From positions 1 through 26,831 of IMG/VR virus record IMGVR_UViG_3300034190_000926: 26,831 bases of DNA, one strand, 5' to 3'. This DNA is from a virus. A program made the position numbers and the translations under genes. The notes below the pieces were generated by a model. That model saw only the letters and a list, made by a program, of their open reading frames with translations. It was not told the DNA's origin and did no database searches. Positions 17,371 through 24,817 of the stretch are shown in pieces (the stretch's first letter is position 1; the number at the start of each line of letters is the position of its first letter).

Positions 17371-18442
17371 AGTATATATTCTCCTGTTTTCTAATTGTCA
17401 TATCTTTTGTCTCACCATGATATAACATCTTAGCTGCTCCCATTGAAGTTCCTGCATCGTTAGATAAAGGTTCTATATACAAAGAAACATCATCTGGTAA
17501 CGATTTCATTATATCATAATTGGCTACGCAATTCAAGAAATAACCTCCACTCAAACAAACCTTTTTTGTCTTGGTTTTCTGTACCCAATCTAACACATAT
17601 TTTTTTACATGCTTTTGAGTTTCTGTTTGTAAGGCATATGCAAAGTCTGCTCCAGCTTGAAAGTTATCTCTAGCTAAATCCATGTATGGATAATTTTTGT
17701 TATTAATAAACATTTTAGTTAGATTGTCATCTATATAAAAAAGTCTATTATTTAATTTACCATCTGTGTATATTGGCGGAACGCATTCATTAGGTTTGCC
17801 ATAACTAGCCATACCCATAAGTTTACCAGCGTCCATATGTGCAAAGCCAAAAAATTCAGAGCTATGTCCAAATGCTTGAGCAGGACTCATGTGATTACTG
17901 ACATGCATTCGACTATCTATATCTACTTTGCCTTTTATTTCTGTGGGATAACTTATGTGTTTTTCTAACAATTCAAAAGATGCTGGATAAGAACCTTGAA
18001 ATACTGAAGTATGTTCTCTGCCATATACTCTTTGACCATCTAGTTTAAAGTAAACTTCTGAACCCATACCATCTATAACTATACATAAAGCATCTTCAAA
18101 ACCTGAATTGTAAAAACTGCAAGCAGCATGAAGTTGATGATGATGACTACTTAAGTCTGTAGTTTTGAATGGTTTGAATTTAAATGAGCGAGATAAATTA
18201 TCTACAAGATGTGTAAATATATCTTTACCTTCCCAATAATCTATATCTTGTTTAGAGAAAGCTGCTATACCTAATCTGTCTATATGATCTACATACTTGG
18301 TTATTTCTAACATAGCATGTATAGGAAGACAGTCGTACTTTATTTTTGTTAATCTTTCGTTTTCTAAATGTAGTAAGACTTCACCATCTTTAACTAAACA
18401 GACAGAAGCGTTATGATTACGATTTATACCTAAGCAAATCAC
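17354..18442 (-). CDS. Carbamoyltransferase N-terminal domain (Kae1-like ASKHA), separate gene, 362 aa
   Basis: The N-terminal, adenylate-forming ASKHA domain of a NodU/CmcH-type carbamoyltransferase. Seen: GINRNHNASVCLVKDGEVL with ENERLTKIKYD; HHHQLHAAC (residues 101-108) matching the His cluster that binds metal in Kae1/TobZ proteins; VIDGMGSEV; KLMGMASYGKP (207-217); VCLSGGYFLNCVAN (295-308); LSNDAGTSMGAA (326-337). It ends IYYGRNT, the place where a full-length enzyme would run on into the C-terminal domain. The start is a GTG overlapping the upstream stop (GTGA). The partner domain follows directly. An acceptor hydroxyl could be supplied by the neighbouring oxygenases, which is inference. 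Confidence 0.9.
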   Translation of the reverse strand: MICLGINRNHNASVCLVKDGEVLLHLENERLTKIKYDCLPIHAMLEITKYVDHIDRLGIAAFSKQDIDYWEGKDIFTHLVDNLSRSFKFKPFKTTDLSSHHHQLHAACSFYNSGFEDALCIVIDGMGSEVYFKLDGQRVYGREHTSVFQGSYPASFELLEKHISYPTEIKGKVDIDSRMHVSNHMSPAQAFGHSSEFFGFAHMDAGKLMGMASYGKPNECVPPIYTDGKLNNRLFYIDDNLTKMFINNKNYPYMDLARDNFQAGADFAYALQTETQKHVKKYVLDWVQKTKTKKVCLSGGYFLNCVANYDIMKSLPDDVSLYIEPLSNDAGTSMGAAKMLYHGETKDMTIRKQENIYYGRNT

Positions 18443-18984
18443 GGAATAGTTACACCAATAGATAATTTTTTATCTGTTGTTTTAACCACCTCGTGTCTTG
18501 TAAATCTAGGAACTAACAAAGTATCATTAGCTTTTAATGTAACTTCTTCTCCAGAAACTAACCAATGTCCTGTTCCATATATTTGTTTAACGACCACATC
18601 AAAGTCGTGTTCATGCGTAGTGTAACTTATTTTCTGCCCCCCTGGCTTGGCAAAAACAAAGTTTGCATTTACTGTATCACCTACTAATTTTTTACAGATT
18701 AAATCTAATTCTCTTAATTCTTTTGTTAAATCTAACACACTGTTTAACACAGTCATAAAACCGTTGTCGTAATACTTCTTCCATTCTTCATAGACAAAGT
18801 AACCATCGTAACTGTAAAAAGGAAATACTAATATACCACTGCTATTTAATATTTCTACACCGTATTGACCCCATGGATATTTTAAAGGCCATCGTTTTCT
18901 TATTTGCAAAAGATCCAATACATCATCTTCCTGTAACGGAATATGTAAGTCTTTTAATTCTTGTTCTAGTTTATTTAAATACAC
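18439..18984 (-). CDS. JmjC/RoxA-NO66-like cupin oxygenase, 181 aa
   Basis: The C-terminal half resembles the JmjC ribosomal-oxygenase group (RoxA/ycfD, NO66, MINA53; Cupin_4). That group has an N-A-Y..PPG..G...HyDdHDvFvlQ..GxKxW pattern, which can be matched to NANFVFAKPGGQKISYTTHE, HDFDVVVKQIYG and GHWLV here. H124 and H126 (with D127 adjacent) are the likely first metal ligands and H164 in VPRFTRHEVVKT the distal one. Known relatives hydroxylate His or Arg in ribosomal proteins. The N-terminal ~100 residues (KRWPLKYPWGQYGVEI) are not recognised. It starts at a GTG after AGGAG, directly behind a terminator-like hairpin, and is the first gene of the cassette. Distance from proven enzymes is unknown, so activity is inferred. 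Confidence 0.7.
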   Translation of the reverse strand: MYLNKLEQELKDLHIPLQEDDVLDLLQIRKRWPLKYPWGQYGVEILNSSGILVFPFYSYDGYFVYEEWKKYYDNGFMTVLNSVLDLTKELRELDLICKKLVGDTVNANFVFAKPGGQKISYTTHEHDFDVVVKQIYGTGHWLVSGEEVTLKANDTLLVPRFTRHEVVKTTDKKLSIGVTIP

Positions 18985-19002
18985 ACACTCTCCTGTAAAA
19001 GA

Positions 19003-19022
19003 GGGGGCAGTTTCCCACCCCC
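19003..19022 (-). terminator. Terminator/attenuator-like G5:C5 hairpin
   Basis: On the minus strand, right after the stop of the glycine-rich gene, GGGGG and CCCCC flank a 10-nt loop and are followed by TCTTTT. The stem is only five pairs but all GC. The ribosome site of the next gene (AGGAG) follows at once, so this probably lowers read-through into the cassette rather than ending the operon. One arm is a copy of the AGGGGGCA repeat. Confidence 0.5.
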
Positions 19023-19031
19023 AGTGTTAGT

Positions 19032-20081
19032 TTAGCCTGATGTTGATTTCCATCTTCCTGCTTCAATTCTGTCGAATACATCTTTTTGATTCCACATACC
19101 TGGAGCTATGAATGTTAATCCTGGAACAGCAGCTTCATGTATTACTACTTTACCGCTACCTCCATCTCCACCGTCTCTTGGTGGGGAGTTACCTCTTGGG
19201 TGACAAGCAGAACCTGCTCCACCGCCACCTCCGCCTGTATTGGCTGAAGCATCTGATCCGTTTGCATCTGTTCCACCAGCACCAGCTCCACCTGGGCCAG
19301 CAGCACCGCCTGCTGTGTTACCTTTTACAGTACCACCTCCGCCACCGCCTGCAACAGTAGCTGAATAATTTCCTACGTTAAATGGTGAACCGTTTCCACC
19401 GTTACCACCTCTACCTGGTTGAGATCCGTCACCGCCTGATAGACCAGCGCTACCAGCGCCACCACCTCCGCCAGATCCTGAACCACCAGCTGGGCAAGTG
19501 TTTCCACCTGTTCTATCTCCACCTGCGTTACCTTGACCTGGTGCATTTGGAGATTCACCGCCTGCAGAAGAAGCTCCGCCTCCGCCTGATCCTCCTTGTT
19601 GAGGAGGGGCATTAGAACCGCCACCACCGCCTCCGCCACCTAAAGCTGTGTATGTTGTACCACCTGCTATAACGACAGAGTTACCTCCTGGAGATCCTGC
19701 ACTGTTTTGTACACCACCTGGAGTACCAGCTCCACCAGCGCCTACAGTTACAGGAACAGCATCCTGAGGAACTGCTACTGCACTATTGCCTGGACTGTTG
19801 GTATTTGCACTATTAAAGAGAACGCCTCCGCCTCCTCCACCGCCACCTTGACGGTTGTTGTCAGCTCCAGCACCGCCGCCGCCTCCACCAGCAACAATTA
19901 ATATGTTTGCTGTATTAGAAGCTTGGCCTGCTTGAAATGTACCTGACGAGTTAAATTGTGTAGTAGCTGCTGCTTGGTCTTGTGCATATCTAGTTACCTG
20001 AGATGGGCCTATTATCCCACCATTGTCTTTTGCAAAAGATGAAGAGCCTAAGTCTTTAGTTATTGTATTTACGCCTGCCAT
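19032..20081 (-). CDS. Polyglycine-rich tail fibre/adhesin-like protein, 349 aa
   Basis: After an N-terminal ~55 residues (TKDLGSSSFAKDNGG, RYAQDQAAATTQFNSSGTF), ILIVAGGGGGGAG begins about 230 residues built from runs of five to eight Gly separated by Pro-, Asn- and Ser-containing turns (TPGGVQNSAGSPGG, APPQQGGSGGGG). The C-terminus is ordinary sequence (VPGLTFIAPGMWNQKDVFDR, IEAGRWKSTSG). Long Gly runs of this kind can pack as polyglycine-II helices, as in T-even-like gp38 adhesins, so a receptor-binding tip or fibre role fits, next to other fibre genes. Two Cys (TCPAG, SACHPRG) are present. A good AAGGAG precedes the ATG. The coding DNA is locally GC-rich because of Gly codons. Function is by resemblance and position. 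Confidence 0.7.
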   Translation of the reverse strand: MAGVNTITKDLGSSSFAKDNGGIIGPSQVTRYAQDQAAATTQFNSSGTFQAGQASNTANILIVAGGGGGGAGADNNRQGGGGGGGGVLFNSANTNSPGNSAVAVPQDAVPVTVGAGGAGTPGGVQNSAGSPGGNSVVIAGGTTYTALGGGGGGGGSNAPPQQGGSGGGGASSAGGESPNAPGQGNAGGDRTGGNTCPAGGSGSGGGGGAGSAGLSGGDGSQPGRGGNGGNGSPFNVGNYSATVAGGGGGGTVKGNTAGGAAGPGGAGAGGTDANGSDASANTGGGGGGAGSACHPRGNSPPRDGGDGGSGKVVIHEAAVPGLTFIAPGMWNQKDVFDRIEAGRWKSTSG

Positions 20082-20090
20082 ATTTACTCC

Positions 20091-20585
20091 TTATATTTTA
20101 ACCCATTCTAAATTAGATGCATCCCAATAAACTTTAAAATCTCCAAAAACAATATTGTCTTCTTCATCTAAAGAATCTTCAGGACACTCACCTTCCCAAC
20201 GAGTTTGACTTTCATCCCAATATCTATACACATCTTTTTGATCAGCTGTACCTTCTTTATAAAAAGTTGTGTTAGGTTCTGCAACTGGTGAATCGTATAT
20301 TTTTGTAGAAGTATTGAATACCCAAGATGCAAATGGTTTTGGCATAATCCATTGATTATACGTATCGCTCCATTCACCACCTATGCCAGCTAGAGTTCCA
20401 GCTTCATAAGTGCCGTCTTTACTATAAGATTTAAAACTTACTATATTGCCATCTGGACCTGAGCCTACGATGGTTTGACAAAACTTTGCACCCTTTGATT
20501 CATCAGGTGCATCAGAACTATCAATTACAATAGTGTTTACGACTTTGTTGGAAGAATCCAAACAAGCCCAATATGTATCTGCCAT
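20091..20585 (-). CDS. Trp/Tyr-rich tail-fibre-associated protein, 164 aa
   Basis: The start MADTYWACLDSSNKVVNTIV, the middle SWVFNTSTKIYDSPVAEPN and the repeated aromatic units (VYRYWDESQTRWEG, FKVYWDASNLEWVKI) resemble small proteins found beside tail fibres in T4-like and other marine phages, where they appear to be fibre accessory or decoration proteins. The two C-terminal YW[DE]xSxxxW units may be a short repeat. There is no catalytic motif, signal peptide or membrane segment. The ribosome site is weak (GCGAG), and a TATAAT lies directly before the ATG, which may be chance. Position between two structural genes supports a virion role. Confidence 0.6.
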   Translation of the reverse strand: MADTYWACLDSSNKVVNTIVIDSSDAPDESKGAKFCQTIVGSGPDGNIVSFKSYSKDGTYEAGTLAGIGGEWSDTYNQWIMPKPFASWVFNTSTKIYDSPVAEPNTTFYKEGTADQKDVYRYWDESQTRWEGECPEDSLDEEDNIVFGDFKVYWDASNLEWVKI

Positions 20586-20602
20586 ATTATAACTCGCTTA
20601 AA

Positions 20603-20965
20603 TTAATCTACTAAATCTTCGTATGATATTAAATATTCTAAATCGCCACTAGCAGATGCTCCACCTTTAATGATATCAGCTTCTTCTAAATAGAAACCTG
20701 TATCTTTACTTATTAAAGCTAATGTAGAATCTGCAGGTACTGAAATAGTTTTTGCAATATGTCTATCATTTGATCCATCTGATCTTACTGTCATTGTAAC
20801 GTCTGCAGCACTTGATCCATCAATATTAGAAATTAATATAGTATTAATTTTATAAACATGATCCGCTGCGCAAGTTAACAATGCAGTAGTTGTTGTAGTG
20901 TCCAATGCTCCAGTAACAACTTTACCGTTGATTGTAGCTACGTTAACTATATTTGGTACAGCCAT
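20603..20965 (-). CDS. Small beta-rich virion protein, 120 aa
   Basis: Alternating hydrophobic Thr/Val-rich strands (KINTILISNIDGSSAADVTM, TISVPADSTLALISKDTGFY) and LEEADIIKGGASASGDLEYL suggest a beta sandwich of the kind used for phage head or tail decoration. It shares layout and motifs with the 122-aa protein at 12121-12489 (Cys-containing early strand, ADxTMTV/VDVKVTD, ExADI[IL]K). A strong AAGGAGG precedes the ATG, suggesting high expression. No enzymatic feature is visible. It lies between the tail fibre gene and the aromatic-rich accessory gene, so a tail-associated role is likely. Confidence 0.65.
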   Translation of the reverse strand: MAVPNIVNVATINGKVVTGALDTTTTTALLTCAADHVYKINTILISNIDGSSAADVTMTVRSDGSNDRHIAKTISVPADSTLALISKDTGFYLEEADIIKGGASASGDLEYLISYEDLVD

Positions 20966-20984
20966 TGTATATCCTCCTTATTGG

Positions 20985-21899
20985 TTAACCAAAGACAATA
21001 GCCATTGCTATTGCTTTACCTGTTGTGAACAAAGCAGTTTGTCCATCCAACAAATTTAATTCAGTAGCAGTTGATGTAACTAGAGTTCCCCCTAATTTTA
21101 AACCACCACTTGATCCGTCGTGTGTAGTAATATCTACAGTTACGTCTCCGTCTCCAGATGTATGACCTACAATAGCCATACCTTTTGTAACTGTTCCATC
21201 TACTTCTGCAACATAAAAGTCTAATCCACCTTCTTCACTACCCGCTGTAGCGTCTACTGCTTTACCTTCAATACGTGCAAACTCTTGATTGTTTTGATCT
21301 GAGTCATCTGCAAAGAAAGTAATAGTACCAGAAAGGTCACCATCTACACCAGCTGCACCTCTATCATTTATAAATTTTAAAGATCCTGCTGTTGCACCAT
21401 TGTTTGTATTTTCAATGTTAATAAACGGTTGACTTGCTGATGAAGACGAAGCAGTTATGTTACCGCTTGCTGCAAGTGTAGTCGTTTGTAAATTAGCTAA
21501 TGCGTTGTGTACTTCATCTGATCCGTCTACATAAATAGCCATGTCTTTACCTGCTGGTAGAGTTACTGTTTGAGCAGCACTACCAGCTTTTAAAGTTAGG
21601 ATAGAGTTAGAATCATTAAGTACGAAATATGTTTTTTCTATGTTTGGAAAGGTAATGTTTTGTGTACTACCAGCTGAACCAGTGAATACTAAAACTTTAT
21701 TACGACCATTTTCATCTGCATAAGATGTTGGTTCTGTTGTAAATGTTAAACTTACCGCTCCTGAAACTGCAACTGTAGCGATACCATCTGATGCGTCTTC
21801 GATACGATTCCAGTTATCATTTGTTTGTGCGCCCCAGGTTCCGTCATTCTCACCTGTTGCCATTAATCTTATACCAAGATTACTCCATGTTGATGCCAT
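20985..21899 (-). CDS. Tail fibre protein, 304 aa
   Basis: Starts MASTWSNLGIRLMATGENDG then TWGAQTNDNWNRIED, a beginning I recognise from tail fibres of marine phages, where it probably contacts the baseplate or tail hub. The middle is Thr/Ser/Gly/Asp-rich beta sequence with a segment (ASQPFINIENTNNGATAGSL, FINDRGAAGVDGDLSG, EFARIEGKAVDATAGSEEG) typical of trimeric fibre shafts. Near the C-terminus TSTATELNLLDGQTALFTTG is the repeated ATELNLLDG motif of such fibres. AGAGG lies before the ATG. As the host-contact component it would be a fast-evolving part; no chaperone or peptidase domain is visible. Confidence 0.75.
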   Translation of the reverse strand: MASTWSNLGIRLMATGENDGTWGAQTNDNWNRIEDASDGIATVAVSGAVSLTFTTEPTSYADENGRNKVLVFTGSAGSTQNITFPNIEKTYFVLNDSNSILTLKAGSAAQTVTLPAGKDMAIYVDGSDEVHNALANLQTTTLAASGNITASSSSASQPFINIENTNNGATAGSLKFINDRGAAGVDGDLSGTITFFADDSDQNNQEFARIEGKAVDATAGSEEGGLDFYVAEVDGTVTKGMAIVGHTSGDGDVTVDITTHDGSSGGLKLGGTLVTSTATELNLLDGQTALFTTGKAIAMAIVFG

Positions 21900-21908
21900 T
21901 GTCTACCT

Positions 21909-22361
21909 CTACGCTATTCTTAAAATTGCTGTTGAAGCACCCGCTGCAGGAAATTCTACAGTAAACGTACCCCCTGATACAGAAAAGTCTGCACCGAAAT
22001 CTATAATCATAACAGCGGAGTTACTATCATTTGTATTATAAATGATTGCACCTCTTGTTGTAAACGTAGCACTTGTCCATGATGTATCTGCAAAATCTGT
22101 AAATGCTGTTGTTCCTGATGTGGTTGGATTTACATTTGTTAATGTATTTCCCCCTGATGAATAACCAGTTCCAGTCGTTTCGTCTGAATTACCAGTCACG
22201 TCAGAGTAATTAGTTGTTGCGGCACCATAAGTTCCTGAGATGCTAGCATTAGCTTTAAACAACGCTATTTTAAATGCATCAGCTCCGTTATTAAAATCAT
22301 GATCCCCTTCGAGCAACTCCTTTTTAAAAGTTGTGCAAATTGCCGATGTTAAGCCTGCCAT
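21909..22361 (-). CDS. Phage structural protein of a widespread small family, 150 aa
   Basis: The pattern FKKELLEGDHDFNNGADAFK with IALFKANA, TNYSDVT, GTGYSSGGNTLTN, WTSATFTTRGAIIYN and AVMIIDFGADFSVSGGTFTV, ending ILRIA, matches a small beta-rich protein found in many phages next to neck and tail genes. I know no experimentally established role; a tail or neck decoration is likely. It is well expressed if its purine-rich AAAGGGGAT upstream is used as a ribosome site, which lies inside the end of the previous gene, 3 nt away. Confidence 0.7.
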   Translation of the reverse strand: MAGLTSAICTTFKKELLEGDHDFNNGADAFKIALFKANASISGTYGAATTNYSDVTGNSDETTGTGYSSGGNTLTNVNPTTSGTTAFTDFADTSWTSATFTTRGAIIYNTNDSNSAVMIIDFGADFSVSGGTFTVEFPAAGASTAILRIA

Positions 22362-22364
22362 ATT

Positions 22365-23063
22365 TTATCCCCTTTTATAAGTTCCCATTTCACCGCTGAT
22401 AAATTCATCGGTTCGTTTTCTTGTTTGTTCCTGTCCTAAGAAGGTCTGTAACGCTCTATCATATAAAGCTTGATACCTAGATCCTTGGTCAGCAGTTAAT
22501 TTCATAAATGAAGCTGCCTCTAACAACGATCCATACAGTAACAAATCAGGAGCATAGTCGCCTAAATAACTATTAGCATTAGAACTACTTAGCCCCGTTG
22601 GTAGTATAGTATACCCTATTTCTAGTGTATAGTCAACATCTGCACGAGGAGAAAATAACCATTTCATACCTCTATCTGAAGCTGAATATGCCCCCTCTCC
22701 GTAAAGAGCATAGAACCTTGGAGTGCCTTGTAGATCTGAAACTCCTGCACTAAAATTCTGTGTAAACTCTCTTACAAATGATTGATCTTTTTCTTCTAAA
22801 AATTCACCTGTTAATATTTTTATATATCTTGTAACATATAAATCTTGTGGTAAATCTAGAAATGTATTATTAGCTGATAATGTAGTTTCAATAGTTTTAC
22901 GATAAGCTGATATATCTGCCTCCCTGAATATACGCATTTCTGCAAACTCAATGCATAAATCTATAGGCGCTACACCAGATCCAGTGGCCGCTGTAAACTC
23001 AGCAGCATCGTTTTCTAAGAAATCTTGTATTGCTTGTTTAAGTTGTACGTATGTTAGTGCCAT
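22365..23063 (-). CDS. Putative head-tail adaptor/neck protein, 232 aa
   Basis: The start is taken at the ATG at 23063, which forms a TAATG overlap with the upstream stop; an ATG at 23075 would add four residues. The helical N-terminus (LTYVQLKQAIQDFLENDAAE, FIELCIEFAEMRIFREAD-type helix) is followed by FLDLPQDLYVTRYIKI, GTPRFYALYGEGAYS, a beta segment DVDYTLEIGYTILPTGLSS, and NSYLGDYAPDLLLYGSLLEA. This arrangement is common in phage neck/adaptor proteins (compare tail tubular A and gp4-type adaptors) that join the portal to the tail. Its position after the gp4-like gene fits. Family assignment is by pattern only. Confidence 0.65.
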   Translation of the reverse strand: MALTYVQLKQAIQDFLENDAAEFTAATGSGVAPIDLCIEFAEMRIFREADISAYRKTIETTLSANNTFLDLPQDLYVTRYIKILTGEFLEEKDQSFVREFTQNFSAGVSDLQGTPRFYALYGEGAYSASDRGMKWLFSPRADVDYTLEIGYTILPTGLSSSNANSYLGDYAPDLLLYGSLLEAASFMKLTADQGSRYQALYDRALQTFLGQEQTRKRTDEFISGEMGTYKRG

Positions 23064-24109
23064 TAATCGCCCCAATCTCCTTTACCATATTGTCCTTGTC
23101 CATAAGGTGATTCATCTATTACAATGTTGATTATACCTTGTTGAGCTGTCATTGTCAACGTATCTTCACTAGCTCCCCATACACCATCATCATAAGCTTG
23201 TTCACCCCAACCACCTACTCCTGGAGCTGGTGCACCTATGCCAATTTGTACTTCACCAATGTTTGCTTGAACTTGATCTTTACTAAATCCAAGATCGCCC
23301 CAAGCATTTTCACCCCATGAAACGCCTGATGGTGTTCTATCATTTTGATCTAGTGGTACATTGAAGTTTAATACTACTCCACCATCTTGATCAACTCCAT
23401 CACCTAGAATTGCTGAAGTTCCTTCTTGTGATACTACAGCACTTATCATTGGTACTACAGTTCCTTGTTGTGCAGTTGTTGTTATTTCATCTCTAGTATA
23501 AGGGAATGCTCCGTATAAATCTTCACCCCAAGAAATAGAAGTCATGTTAGGATCAACTATTACTGGTATGATAACTGTACCTTGTTGAGCAGTTGCTGCT
23601 AAACCTTGTGCATCTTCTTGACCACTTATGTTAACAGTTCCTTGTACCGCAGTAGCTTCTAATCCTTGTGCTTCTTCTGTAGGATTTATTATTACAGTGC
23701 CTATTGCAGATGTTGCAGCTAGACCTGATACAGTAACAACTTGTGGAACAACAACTTCGTTTGCACCATGTTGTGCAGACATAGATAAACCTTGTGCTTC
23801 TTCTGTTACTGATATTTCTACTGGTCTTAAAAATGCACCCGCAGCAAATGATACTTTGCCATGTAGAGGTCCTAATCTTACTGTTGTAGTTTGACCTGCT
23901 AAATCGTTATCTGTTCTAGGTTTAAATAAAACATTACCCCTAGCACTCTTTAAATATTTTTGTGGTTCTAGTTGTGGGTGTTTAGGTGTGAACTCTGACT
24001 TGTCAACACGCATACCTGTCCACTCGGTACGTGCATTTTTATAAGGTCTTTTAAATCCTGTACGATCGTCTATGAAGACCGCATGTTTACCTTTTGCGTA
24101 TTTAGCCAT
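23063..24109 (-). CDS. Repeat-containing phage structural protein, 348 aa
   Basis: The N-terminal ~60 residues (FKRPYKNARTEWTGMRVDKS, EFTPKHPQLEP) are a conserved-looking domain I associate with marine phage virion regions. After that come degenerate repeats of about 16-17 residues: EEAQGLSMSAQHGANEV (103-119), GLAATSAIGTVII (129-141), EEAQGLEATAVQGTVNI (145-161), EDAQGLAATAQQGTVII (165-181), and shorter copies at 210-219 and 319-330. A second repeat type, [SG]WGExxxG, occurs at 193, 264 and 300, and the end is YGQGQYGKGDWGD. The start follows the previous stop without a gap (TAAATG). A tail or capsid surface protein is likely; no known function. Confidence 0.7.
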   Translation of the reverse strand: MAKYAKGKHAVFIDDRTGFKRPYKNARTEWTGMRVDKSEFTPKHPQLEPQKYLKSARGNVLFKPRTDNDLAGQTTTVRLGPLHGKVSFAAGAFLRPVEISVTEEAQGLSMSAQHGANEVVVPQVVTVSGLAATSAIGTVIINPTEEAQGLEATAVQGTVNISGQEDAQGLAATAQQGTVIIPVIVDPNMTSISWGEDLYGAFPYTRDEITTTAQQGTVVPMISAVVSQEGTSAILGDGVDQDGGVVLNFNVPLDQNDRTPSGVSWGENAWGDLGFSKDQVQANIGEVQIGIGAPAPGVGGWGEQAYDDGVWGASEDTLTMTAQQGIINIVIDESPYGQGQYGKGDWGD

Positions 24110-24808
24110 TTAGTAAACCTGTGGTTGTACGTAGAAACTTACTCTCTCCCTATCCTCATCTTTTGCTTTGGCCCAGTCTTCATCATAAAAAGGTTTTAAT
24201 ACCTGCAATCTATCAGGAGCTTTTTTCATAGCTAGCTCCACTGCTAAACCACTAATCAAAGCTGGTAAATATCTTTTTGGTATCTGTGGATTTTGTGAAT
24301 ACGTAGCAGATACATCTTCTGGATATTTAATTGACCAAGCAACAAACTGATAATATGTTTGATCTGGTATTGGCCATAGATAAATTTTATGAGTTGCTGT
24401 ACCGCTTGATGTGAATTGAGCATTTCTCTCTACAGAAAATTGAACTGGTTTACCTGTATCACTTTTTGTTGGTATTTGTAAATATTCGTCAAGACTTATT
24501 CTTTCTAAAGAAATGTCTTGTGGGCTACTAGCATCGGAGTTATCCCTAATTACTCCATCTAATATATCAAGATGACTGCCTGCACTTACTGTAATATGAT
24601 CTTGATCTTTAGTCATAGCTATTGTTTCTAAGTTTAATGTAAATAAATTTACACCATCGTTAACCCATTTTGTTAATAATAGGTTTAAAGAACGTCTAGC
24701 TGTTTTTAAATCATAACCACTTTTAGTTTCTATTCCACAACGTTCATACGCTTCTTGTATTATTTCAGCTGTGTCTAGATTAAAAGTATGTGTACCAGAA
24801 GTGACCAT
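24110..24808 (-). CDS. P22 gp4-like head-tail adaptor / tail accessory factor, 232 aa
   Basis: The start region EIIQEAYERCGIETKSGYDL followed by TARRSLNLLLTKWVNDGVNL is characteristic of P22 gp4-type adaptors, which bind below the portal ring and seal the packaged head. Further on, AMTKDQDHITVS, ISLDEYLQIPTKSDTGKP, KIYLWPIPDQTYYQF and PKRYLPALISGLAVELAMKK also fit this type. GGAGG sits 5 nt before the ATG. The next genes downstream encode other neck/tail components, consistent with a head-to-tail gene order. Confidence 0.75.
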   Translation of the reverse strand: MVTSGTHTFNLDTAEIIQEAYERCGIETKSGYDLKTARRSLNLLLTKWVNDGVNLFTLNLETIAMTKDQDHITVSAGSHLDILDGVIRDNSDASSPQDISLERISLDEYLQIPTKSDTGKPVQFSVERNAQFTSSGTATHKIYLWPIPDQTYYQFVAWSIKYPEDVSATYSQNPQIPKRYLPALISGLAVELAMKKAPDRLQVLKPFYDEDWAKAKDEDRERVSFYVQPQVY

Positions 24809-24817
24809 CTAGTCCTC

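Noticed and set aside
19382-19639. Overlapping frames of 77 and 88 aa in the glycine-rich gene
   Set aside because: They are out-of-frame readings of Gly-codon repeats, giving His/Leu/Arg or Val/Ala/Glu runs without domain features.
19190-19910. Repetitive CCACCACCTCC tracts as a possible CRISPR or microsatellite array
   Set aside because: No regular repeat-spacer structure; the tracts are Gly codons in a good reading frame.
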